Shown here piece by piece: positions 19,163 to 26,593 of a stretch of DNA of 64,000 nucleotides. This DNA is from Flavobacterium aestivum. GTDB lineage: Bacteria; Bacteroidota; Bacteroidia; Flavobacteriales; Flavobacteriaceae. The DNA lies in the NCBI RefSeq assembly GCF_026870175.2, contig NZ_CP113977.2:4516708-4580707 (forward strand). Direction: 5' to 3'. The notes under the pieces were generated by a model. It ran no database searches and was not told the DNA's origin. It saw only the letters and a list, made by a program, of their open reading frames with translations. Numbering within the stretch: the first letter of the stretch is position 1; every line of letters starts with the position of its first letter. Position numbers and translations under genes: made by a program.

Positions 19163-20096
19163 AATTTAAATAATTTGAATTAATATGAATATTTCTATTT
19201 CGACTAACTTCAATTCGTTTAACAGTTTTATTTAAAACATGCAATTGTTTTAAAAATCCCACAAGCTTTATAAAGTCAAGTTTGAAAAAATTGTACAATA
19301 TAATTTTATAAATTTTTTTTCTTTCGCTTGAGACATTTTTACCTATAAAATCTATATTTATATCAGCATATTTAACAGCTATTTCTTTTATATACGTATC
19401 AAAATATTTTTTAGAAAATAATTTAACCTGTTCAGATTTTGGTTTATTACTATCATGTCTTATATATGTATTAGGTGCCACTCCTATTCTCATATTATGA
19501 TACAATAATCTCTGACAATAATTATTATCTTCTCCATAATGATAAAAAAGAGGATCAAATCCCCCTATTTTATTTATTGTATTTATTGGTAAAAGCCATG
19601 CTGCTGCTTGGACAAAATCTATATCGTAAATCTTTTTTTGTGGATTTCCTAAAACAAAATCAGAGTAAAAAGATCTTGAGCCATCCTCAGACATAAATCT
19701 AAAAAAATAATTTTCAAGTAGCTTCCCTGAATAATCTAATTGAACAGGACTTAAAATTCCATACTCAGGATTGTTCAATGATAAAGCTACTAAATCCTCA
19801 ATAGTCTTTTTATTTACAAAGGCATCTTGATTTAACAAAAAAACGAAGTCAGCATTTTGACTTAAAGCATAACTCATTCCTAAATTATTCGCTTTACCAA
19901 AACCTAAATTATCTGTTTGTTCAAATATTGTTATCTCACTAAATTTATCTTTTACGAATGTGATTGTTTCATCTGAACTATTATTATCAATAACCACAAC
20001 TGAAACTGGAATTGAACTATTTAAAACACTGCTTAAACATTCATCAATCCATTTCATTCCATTATAAGTGACAATAACAACAAACACCTTATTCAT
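19155..20096 (-). CDS. GT2 family glycosyltransferase, rhamnosyltransferase-like
   Basis: A 313-residue GT-A enzyme. It begins KVFVVIVTYNGMKWIDECL, has VVVIDNNSSDETITFVKD near residue 34 and FVFLLNQDAFVNKKTIEDL (NQDA at the DxD site) near residue 84, then YHYGEDNNYCQRLLYHNMR near residue 184. This combination is frequent among rhamnosyltransferases of the WbbL/RfbN type, but the assignment to a sugar is only suggestive. It lies within the six-gene GT2 run. Confidence 0.82.
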   Translation of the reverse strand: MNKVFVVIVTYNGMKWIDECLSSVLNSSIPVSVVVIDNNSSDETITFVKDKFSEITIFEQTDNLGFGKANNLGMSYALSQNADFVFLLNQDAFVNKKTIEDLVALSLNNPEYGILSPVQLDYSGKLLENYFFRFMSEDGSRSFYSDFVLGNPQKKIYDIDFVQAAAWLLPINTINKIGGFDPLFYHYGEDNNYCQRLLYHNMRIGVAPNTYIRHDSNKPKSEQVKLFSKKYFDTYIKEIAVKYADINIDFIGKNVSSERKKIYKIILYNFFKLDFIKLVGFLKQLHVLNKTVKRIEVSRNRNIHINSNYLNFE

Positions 20097-20113
20097 AGAT
20101 GACTAATTTTCAA

Positions 20114-21094
20114 TTATTTAAAAATTCGTTTAATAAAATTTACAACTAAAAAATCTGTAATCGATATCATTAAAAAAACACCTTTCACTTTGTCATTATT
20201 ATTAATATAAAAAAGCCCTAATTTATATTTATATTCCATTAGAAACTGATTATTTATTTTCGCTATTCTTTTGAAATTTATAAGATTCATTTTTTTAAAA
20301 AAATAAGCACAACATTCTCTAAAACAAATATTAACTTCTATTTTAAATTCCAAAGGCTTACTATCAAATCCTGATGTAATCACACTATGAGAATGAAACC
20401 TAAAATTATTTAAAGGTTTCTCTATAAAAGCAACTTTATTATTTGCTATAATTTTCAAGTAGAATAACCAATCACCATTATACTTTAATAATGGATTTAA
20501 ATCAAGATGACTATTTTTAATTAAGCCATTTTTTCTAAAAATTACTGCTGCAGCATTAGGGATAACATTTCTATAAATCAAAAATTTTTCTATAAACTCA
20601 TTCCCATCAAAAACAAAATCCCTAAGAAATAAATCTCTATCTAAATCACTTGTTTGATTTAACCAATTCCCAGTTACAGTTCCTTTTCCATCTACCCGAT
20701 TCGATTGACAATATGATAAAACTACCTTATCATTTTCTATTAATGGTTTACTTACTTCTTCTAAAAAATTATAATCACAAAAATCATCCGATTCCGCTAT
20801 CCATATAAATTCTCCTCTTGCCAGAGCGATTCCTCTATTCCATTGTACAAAAGTATTTCCAGCATTTATTTCATTAAAAACACAATGACTGGCTTTAGGA
20901 TGCTGACTGTATTGGTTAAGAATATATCTACTATTATCTGTACTACAATCATCTAATACTATTACTTCAAAATTAGGGTAAGTTTGATTGAAAATGCTAT
21001 CCAATCTCTCTTTTAAGTATTTTTCGTGATTGTAATTTGGAACAATTACAGAAATTAATGGTAAAATGCTTTTCATCATTCTACATTTATTCAA
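20114..21094 (-). CDS. GT2 family glycosyltransferase
   Basis: A 326-residue GT-A enzyme with LISVIVPNYNHEKYLKERL near residue 13, VIVLDDCSTDNSRYIL near 45 and FIWIAESDDFCDYNFLEEV (DxD) near 95. The first Met at 21094 overlaps the upstream gene by 8 bases. Met6 and Met7 are equally good starts (Met7 would begin at 21076), and nothing in the sequence decides. The C-terminus is basic with a possible amphipathic helix. Sugar specificity unknown. Confidence 0.85.
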   Translation of the reverse strand: MNKCRMMKSILPLISVIVPNYNHEKYLKERLDSIFNQTYPNFEVIVLDDCSTDNSRYILNQYSQHPKASHCVFNEINAGNTFVQWNRGIALARGEFIWIAESDDFCDYNFLEEVSKPLIENDKVVLSYCQSNRVDGKGTVTGNWLNQTSDLDRDLFLRDFVFDGNEFIEKFLIYRNVIPNAAAVIFRKNGLIKNSHLDLNPLLKYNGDWLFYLKIIANNKVAFIEKPLNNFRFHSHSVITSGFDSKPLEFKIEVNICFRECCAYFFKKMNLINFKRIAKINNQFLMEYKYKLGLFYINNNDKVKGVFLMISITDFLVVNFIKRIFK

Positions 21095-21917
21095 ACTTAT
21101 TTTTAAAAACTGTAAGCCCTAAAAAAGTTTTGCAAAACAAATCAATTACAAACTTTTTACTTTTTAATTTTCTTGATCTTTCCTTTGTCTCTATTTCTCT
21201 TAATGCAACAACTTTTGCGTATTCATTATGAAACAATTTACTATGTTTTTTTACAATATAGTCTTGGTTCAAAAAGACCATGCTATCAGTAAATGAATGA
21301 ATCATGGATTTATTTGAAACAAAATATTTAAAAGTAATCTCATGTAAATTAAAAAAAACAGTATCTATACTACTTAAAGACACCCAAAATTCCCAGTCTT
21401 CATGACCTTGATGCGGCATATTTTCATCATAACCACCTACTTTTCTCCACAAATCTTTTTTAAAAATGGCACATGCATCGATATAATTATGCGCTAACAT
21501 TTTTTGTAGATTAAAATCGTCGATTTTCCACAATCCCTCTCTTCCTCCAAAATATTCGGCATAACCATGCACAACTCCAACATTTAAATTATTTTTAAAA
21601 ACTTTCAATGCCTTTTCTCCAAAATCTCTTTCTACAAGATTATCTGAATCCAAAGGTAATATATAAATCCCTTTTGCTCTTTCTATACCATAATTTCGAG
21701 TTTTACCTAAGCCTTCGTTTTCTTTTGAATAATATTTAAATCTGCTATCTTTTGTAACCCATTTTAAAGCTATTTCCTCTGTTTTATCTCTAGAACCATC
21801 ATTTATAATCAAAGCTTCCCATTCTTGAAAATTTTGACTAACTACCGATTCTAAGGTCGCTTCTAAAGTAGCCTCCGAATTGAAACAGGGAATGATTATG
21901 GATAAAATTGGGCTCAT
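21087..21917 (-). CDS. GT2 family glycosyltransferase
   Basis: A 276-residue GT-A enzyme: ILSIIIPCFNSEATLEATLE at the start, ALIINDGSRDKTEEIA near residue 35 and YILPLDSDNLVERDFGEKAL (DxD) near residue 91. HQGHEDWEFWVSLSSI near residue 173 is the acceptor-side ED block common to this family. It is shorter than its neighbours and lacks a hydrophobic tail. It is the first glycosyltransferase gene after the methyltransferases, 3 bases after a methyltransferase stop. Confidence 0.87.
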   Translation of the reverse strand: MSPILSIIIPCFNSEATLEATLESVVSQNFQEWEALIINDGSRDKTEEIALKWVTKDSRFKYYSKENEGLGKTRNYGIERAKGIYILPLDSDNLVERDFGEKALKVFKNNLNVGVVHGYAEYFGGREGLWKIDDFNLQKMLAHNYIDACAIFKKDLWRKVGGYDENMPHQGHEDWEFWVSLSSIDTVFFNLHEITFKYFVSNKSMIHSFTDSMVFLNQDYIVKKHSKLFHNEYAKVVALREIETKERSRKLKSKKFVIDLFCKTFLGLTVFKNKFE

Positions 21918-21920
21918 AAT

Positions 21921-22637
21921 TTATTTCTTTCTTGCAACAACAACATAATTTATTGTGTTTATTGTATTAAAATCTTTTTGGTCTAAATAACTAAAAATCC
22001 TATTTACTAAAACATATAATCTCAATTTACGGAATAAATATTTGATCCCTTTAGCAATTGTATTTGCATTAGAATTTTTAAACCCTAAAGTATGATTAAT
22101 CATTTGCCCTAAGGTTGCCCATGCACCACCATTTGGGGTAATTTCAATTATTTCAAACCCAGCTTTCTCTAAAATATATCTAAAACCGTGTTTTGTAAAT
22201 CTAAAAAAATCATACGGTTCTTCGTGTAAATGCCAATAGAAAGGTCCCGAAAGTATAAAATACCCATCTGATTTCAACAGACGATAGGCTTCATTCACCA
22301 TTTCTTGATGATCTTCTATATGTTCTATCGCTTGTGTAGAAATAATTGTTTCGAAACTATCGCTTTCGAGAGGAATATTAATGGCCTCGCATAAAATATC
22401 CACTTTATTTGAACTAGATTGTACAATATCACAACCTATATATTCTGAAATTTTTCCTTTAAGCCAGATTTCATAAGGTTTATTACCACAACCAATATCC
22501 AATAATTTACCTTTAGCATATTTTTGAATCGCCGTCTTTAATTCTTTGTGAAAAAATAAGTATACTAAATAATCACTATTTGAAATATCATTTTTTTCAA
22601 CACTATCTAATCGAATAAGATTTTCTTCTCTCTTCAT
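21921..22637 (-). CDS. SAM-dependent methyltransferase (class I)
   Basis: A 238-residue class I methyltransferase. The SAM-binding motif I is KLLDIGCGNKPYEIWL (about residues 44-59). Later blocks are STQAIEHIEDHQEMVNEAYR and FILSGPFYWHLHEEPYDFFR, a pattern seen in methyltransferases of O-antigen clusters. It overlaps the next methyltransferase gene by four bases. Probable role: O- or N-methylation of a sugar in the glycan exported by the adjacent ABC transporter, possibly at the chain end. The methylated position cannot be predicted. Confidence 0.82.
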   Translation of the reverse strand: MKREENLIRLDSVEKNDISNSDYLVYLFFHKELKTAIQKYAKGKLLDIGCGNKPYEIWLKGKISEYIGCDIVQSSSNKVDILCEAINIPLESDSFETIISTQAIEHIEDHQEMVNEAYRLLKSDGYFILSGPFYWHLHEEPYDFFRFTKHGFRYILEKAGFEIIEITPNGGAWATLGQMINHTLGFKNSNANTIAKGIKYLFRKLRLYVLVNRIFSYLDQKDFNTINTINYVVVARKK

Positions 22638-23401
22638 CTTAGCTTAGATTTTATTCGTTTTAAATAATACTTTAATAATTTAGGGGGGCTGTTTACTAGT
22701 TTTTCAAATTTATCAGCTTTTTTTTCAAATTTATCAGCTTTCGCACATTTGTATTCAAATAATGAAGGGTGTACGTATGTGTTTTGATATTGACTTTTTT
22801 CTTTTGCTATTAATTCATAAAGTGAATTATTTATTTCTGTTTCTTTGATAAAAATCAAAATATTTTGCCTGTACCACCAACTGATTTTGTTATTATTCCA
22901 AATTTTATGTCTTAAAAAATCAACACATTCATAACCATTTTTAGCAAAAATATCAATCCAATAGTCATTATATTGTTCGTTATAATGTAAAGTCCCTTCT
23001 TGGCCTGGAATTGCTGCCGAAAACAATATAATATCACCATGTAAGCACATTGATTCTATAAATTTTTCTGCATTTTCAGGCAAAATATGCTCAGCTACTT
23101 CTAAAGAAGTTACCAAATCATATTTCTTATGCAAATCATATTTTAAATTTAAATCATAAGATTTAAATTTTTGACTTTGGATAACCAAATCTTTAGTATC
23201 AACATAATCTCCATCAATACCAAAAACTTCACATTGATTTTCTTCAAATATTTTCAACCAAGATCCTAGTCCACAACCTACATCCAAAACCGTTTTAGGT
23301 CTAAAATAGGACAAAAAAAGAGGTATAATCTCAACGGCCGAAGATATTGAGTTCTGAAAGTGTACTGCATGAAAATTATCATTATAGTTTTCTGGTGTCA
23401 T
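22634..23401 (-). CDS. SAM-dependent methyltransferase (class I)
   Basis: A 255-residue class I methyltransferase with SAM motif I at TVLDVGCGLGSWLKIFEENQ (about residues 37-56), the acidic VFGIDGDYVD that binds the ribose, and VTSLEVAEHILPENAEKFIE near residue 95. The C-terminal tail contains a short duplication, ADKFEK-KADKFEK, from a near-perfect DNA direct repeat at about 22704-22742. It is coupled by an ATGA overlap to the next methyltransferase. Substrate unknown; a sugar of the exported glycan is likely from context. Confidence 0.82.
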   Translation of the reverse strand: MTPENYNDNFHAVHFQNSISSAVEIIPLFLSYFRPKTVLDVGCGLGSWLKIFEENQCEVFGIDGDYVDTKDLVIQSQKFKSYDLNLKYDLHKKYDLVTSLEVAEHILPENAEKFIESMCLHGDIILFSAAIPGQEGTLHYNEQYNDYWIDIFAKNGYECVDFLRHKIWNNNKISWWYRQNILIFIKETEINNSLYELIAKEKSQYQNTYVHPSLFEYKCAKADKFEKKADKFEKLVNSPPKLLKYYLKRIKSKLR

Positions 23402-23405
23402 ATTT

Positions 23406-24089
23406 TTAGAGTTTTCTACCTTGCTTTGTATTTATTATATAACAAACCCCATTTACTGTTTGAGAAATTCTTAAAGGCAAATTATTTTTTGATAAATAAT
23501 CATGTACTGCTCGTGAGCATCCATCCCAAGCATAGTAATCATCTATTATAATTATACCACCTTCTGCAACCAATGGATATAAATTTTCTAAACAAACCAT
23601 AGTTGAATCATACCAATCCCCGTCTAGGCGTAAAATAGCAATTGGTTCTGATATCTTAGTATTTGGTATTGTATTGTCAAACCACCCTTTAACAATAATA
23701 TGGTTTTCTGAATTAGCCAATTTCATTGCTTTTTCTGCAAATAACATTTCTGCTTTACAATTGTCCAAACCAACACCATCGTTTGTTTCTTGCCATATTT
23801 TTGCAGCTTCGCCATCATTTTCTTTTACATCAGGTAATCCTTCAAAACTATCAAATAAAATACATTTTCTTTTTTTTCCTATATAATCAAAAATACCTGC
23901 AATCATACCACCTCGCCAAACACCACATTCAACAACACAACCATCAATTAAATTAATACTATCACATAATAATAGATTATCAGTATAGATTCCCAACGGA
24001 ATCATGCTGAATTCTTTATATTTTATATATATATCTTTAGCTCTATTTTTTTTTAAAACCTTTTTTAAAGCTCTATAAACTTTCTTCAT
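23406..24089 (-). CDS. TylF/MycF-type O-methyltransferase
   Basis: A 227-residue methyltransferase of the TylF/macrocin-O-methyltransferase family. Motifs: VVECGVWRGGMIAGI (SAM site, ~residue 53), CILFDSFEGLPDVKEND (~76), LRLDGDWYDSTMVCLENLYP (~152) and GGIIIIDDYYAWDGCSRAV (~175), whose paired Asp bind a divalent metal. Family members methylate sugar hydroxyls. It lies 15 bases downstream of the Wzt gene. Proximity to a Wzt with a C-terminal domain suggests a role in chain-end methylation that is read by the exporter, as in some O-antigens; this is inference. Confidence 0.85.
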   Translation of the reverse strand: MKKVYRALKKVLKKNRAKDIYIKYKEFSMIPLGIYTDNLLLCDSINLIDGCVVECGVWRGGMIAGIFDYIGKKRKCILFDSFEGLPDVKENDGEAAKIWQETNDGVGLDNCKAEMLFAEKAMKLANSENHIIVKGWFDNTIPNTKISEPIAILRLDGDWYDSTMVCLENLYPLVAEGGIIIIDDYYAWDGCSRAVHDYLSKNNLPLRISQTVNGVCYIINTKQGRKL

Positions 24090-24104
24090 AATATTTAGTT
24101 ATTC

Positions 24105-25370
24105 TTATTCAAAAAATGACCATTTCCCTTCATCAATATACTGACAAACATTATTTTGCCAACCCCATTCTGGTTCTTTTTGGTTTATCATTTCCACTTC
24201 AAAACTACAACAATCAAATTCTTGAAATTTTTCTCTTGTTTTGGAGTTTGCTAAATGAATCTTTAAATAATAACTTCCTTTATAAAGACGTAGATTATCA
24301 AACTCATAACCAATTTTATTAATCCCATTTTTTCTGCAAATTGGTGTATTATTATCAAAAACATAAGCAAATAAAATTGCTTTATTTAGGTTGTCTATTA
24401 TTTGAAAAGAAAGCGATAAATTTTCATAATCCTCATTTGGCATTTCGATTTCAAAATTGACCTTAAATGATTTACCGTTTGCTTGTAATGTTCCACCTTC
24501 TGATGTTAAAATTTCTACTTTTGTTATCGACGGTACATTCAACAATGGCTTTTGAACAAAAAGATTTTCAGAAATTTGTAAAGACGAATAAATTGCAATT
24601 GCCTTATCAGTTTCTTCATAAGCAACAATTTTACCATTCGAAAGTACAATTGTCTTCTTAGTAAGAGTACTTATTGCACTTAAATCATGACTAACAAACA
24701 AAACAGTACGACCTCCTCCTCTTGAAATATCCTGCATTTTACCTATTGCTTTCTTTTGAAACTCAGCATCCCCAACGGCCAAAACCTCATCGATTACCAA
24801 AATTTCGGGTTCTAAAAAAGCTGCTACAGCAAAAGCAAGACGAACAGTCATTCCGCTACTGTATCTTTTTACTGGAGTATCAATGTAGCGTTCACAACCT
24901 GAAAATTCAATAATCTCGTCTAACTTGGAAGTAATCTCATTTTTGGTCATTCCGAGAATTGCTCCATTCAGGAAAATATTCTCTCGTCCAGTTAATTCAG
25001 GATTAAATCCTGTGCCTACTTCAAGCAAAGAGGCAATACGTCCACGGGATTTTATACTTCCTGTAGTGGGTGCCGTAACCTTAGATAATATCTTCAATAG
25101 AGTCGATTTTCCTGCACCATTTTTACCAATGATCCCTAGAACTTCACCACGTGCAACTTCAAAATTAATGTCTTTCAAAGCCCAAACATATTCACTTGAT
25201 CCCTTAGTACTACGGTCATTGGTCTCACCAATTTTCAAATATGGGTCTTCCTTCCCTCGAATTTGATGCCACCAACGGTTCAAGTCATGACTCAAAGTCC
25301 CCGTACCTACTTGTCCAAGACGGTATTGCTTAGAAATGTTTTCAGCTTTTAATATAATTTCTTTACTCAT
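24105..25370 (-). CDS. wzt: Polysaccharide ABC exporter, ATP-binding subunit with C-terminal sugar-binding domain
   Basis: A 421-residue ABC ATPase. Walker A is GKNGAGKST (residues 82-90), the signature is YSSGMTVRLAFAVAAF, Walker B is EILVIDEVLAVGDAEF and the switch His lies in VLFVSHDLSA. A 60-residue N-terminal extension with HDLNRWWHQIRGKEDPYL precedes the core, as in TagH/Wzt exporters. Residues ~270-421 form an additional beta-rich domain matching the Wzt C-terminal domain that in O8/O9a systems binds the modified non-reducing end. The gene follows the permease Wzm with a 48-base gap. Confidence 0.93.
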   Translation of the reverse strand: MSKEIILKAENISKQYRLGQVGTGTLSHDLNRWWHQIRGKEDPYLKIGETNDRSTKGSSEYVWALKDINFEVARGEVLGIIGKNGAGKSTLLKILSKVTAPTTGSIKSRGRIASLLEVGTGFNPELTGRENIFLNGAILGMTKNEITSKLDEIIEFSGCERYIDTPVKRYSSGMTVRLAFAVAAFLEPEILVIDEVLAVGDAEFQKKAIGKMQDISRGGGRTVLFVSHDLSAISTLTKKTIVLSNGKIVAYEETDKAIAIYSSLQISENLFVQKPLLNVPSITKVEILTSEGGTLQANGKSFKVNFEIEMPNEDYENLSLSFQIIDNLNKAILFAYVFDNNTPICRKNGINKIGYEFDNLRLYKGSYYLKIHLANSKTREKFQEFDCCSFEVEMINQKEPEWGWQNNVCQYIDEGKWSFFE

Positions 25371-25418
25371 ATTGGGGTTGTGAATTCTCGTTTCTATGAT
25401 ATTGATCTTTGTTCTCCT

Positions 25419-26279
25419 TTAAACAGTATCTATAAACCTTTTTTCAGTTTTATTAAAAATTAGTAAACCAACAAAAAATACAACTAGTGTAACCAAAAAG
25501 GTGTAGCCTAATCCTAAAAATGAAATATGTCCGACATCAAGTAACATATAACGTGTGGTTTCTATCAAGTAAGCTAGCGGATTATACTCAACTAACCAAC
25601 CATAAGAAGGAAGCTTCTCCTTAATTAAAACCATCGGATACATAACAGCCGAGAGATACATCAGCAACTGCACACCAAAACCTATCAAATAATTAAAATC
25701 TCTATATTTTGTAACTAATGAAGAGATTAACATCCCAAATCCAAGTCCTAAAACACCCATCAACAAAATGAGCAAAGGGAAAAATACAATTGAAGGATTC
25801 AAACCAATAGTTACACCTTTAAAATAATAAAAAAGATATAAAACAATAAATATCCCACATTGAATCCCAAACTTCAATAAATTAGAGATTACTATTGAAA
25901 TGGGCACTATAACTCTTGGAAAATATACCTTCCCAAAAATATTTGCATTACTTCTGAACGTATCTGAAGTCCCATTAAGACAGGCTGTAAAATAATTCCA
26001 AACTGTTATGCCTGCGAGATTAAATAAGAATGGAGGTATAGTACCTGTATCAATTCCAGCCACATTATTAAAAATAATGGTAAATATAATAGAGGTAAAT
26101 AGAGGTTGAATCAAATACCATAATGGTCCTAATACAGTTTGTTTATAAACCGTAACAATATCTCTTTTCACAAAAAGAAATAGCAAATCACGGTATTGCC
26201 AAACTTCTTTTAGGTTAAGTGAAAAAAAATTATTTTTGGGTGTTATTTCAAACAACCAAGGCTTGTGCGTAGTATTCAT
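25419..26279 (-). CDS. wzm: Polysaccharide ABC exporter, permease subunit
   Basis: A 286-residue ABC-2 type permease with about six membrane segments. A cytoplasmic N-terminus containing LFLFVKRDIVTVYKQTVLGP is the conserved coupling-helix region of Wzm/TagG proteins. VKRDIVTVYKQT and GPLWYLIQPLF are characteristic. With Wzt it moves an undecaprenyl-linked glycan across the inner membrane. It is the first gene of the left-hand unit, with a promoter-like box about 90 bases upstream and a strong terminator of the previous unit beyond that. Confidence 0.93.
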   Translation of the reverse strand: MNTTHKPWLFEITPKNNFFSLNLKEVWQYRDLLFLFVKRDIVTVYKQTVLGPLWYLIQPLFTSIIFTIIFNNVAGIDTGTIPPFLFNLAGITVWNYFTACLNGTSDTFRSNANIFGKVYFPRVIVPISIVISNLLKFGIQCGIFIVLYLFYYFKGVTIGLNPSIVFFPLLILLMGVLGLGFGMLISSLVTKYRDFNYLIGFGVQLLMYLSAVMYPMVLIKEKLPSYGWLVEYNPLAYLIETTRYMLLDVGHISFLGLGYTFLVTLVVFFVGLLIFNKTEKRFIDTV

Positions 26280-26540
26280 TTTTTAGAGTAAAAGCTTAAA
26301 TTATAGTTTAAATAAAATTGTTTCTTCTTAATAATTTTTACTTTTCTTGATACTTTAAAATAAAAAGCAAAGATACAATTTATATAGTTTAATTAACAGA
26401 TTGGGAATTTTGCATTATAAGGTTTTCCTAATATTATAATGCCTATTTCGATTAGTCCATTACAAAAATTCGACAACAAATTTATAATCTCAATCTCATT
26501 GAAGTATTAAAGAATAATTACAGAAAACAATCTTAATCAA
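26280..26540. other. Gap between the two polysaccharide units
   Basis: The space between wzm and the terminator of the middle unit is very AT-rich with no open frame of gene quality on either strand. Apart from the promoter-like box at 26368-26375 I see no further structured element. It is the cleanest boundary between transcription units in the window. Confidence 0.6.
26368..26375 (-). promoter_or_regulatory. Bacteroidota-type -7 promoter box for the wzm-wzt unit
   Basis: On the minus strand this reads TATCTTTG, a full match to the TAnnTTTG -7 box of Bacteroidota, preceded by TTG directly upstream. At the -33 position (21 bases upstream) there is only CTG, one base off the TTG consensus. 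The predicted transcript would start near 26361, about 80 bases before the wzm start. The position between the unit terminator and wzm supports it. Confidence 0.5.
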
Positions 26541-26573
26541 AAAAGGTTTACAAATAAACTTTGTAAACCTTTT
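26541..26573 (-). terminator. Rho-independent terminator of the Wzx/Wzy unit
   Basis: Perfect inverted repeat: left arm AAAAGGTTTACAAA (26541-26554), 5-base loop, right arm TTTGTAAACCTTTT (26560-26573). On the minus strand the stem is followed by a T-rich stretch (TTTTTTGATT counting the stem end). It lies 20 bases past the stop of the WbpM/PglF-like gene, so it ends the middle unit. The arms are symmetrical, so some activity on the other strand is possible, but no gene reads in from that side. Confidence 0.85.
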
Positions 26574-26593
26574 AATCTATCTTTAAGTCATTT

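Noticed and set aside
24925..25266. 113-codon plus-strand open frame opposite the wzt gene
   Set aside because: It is a shadow of a strongly conserved ATPase gene, has no family motif, and no other gene lies on the plus strand.
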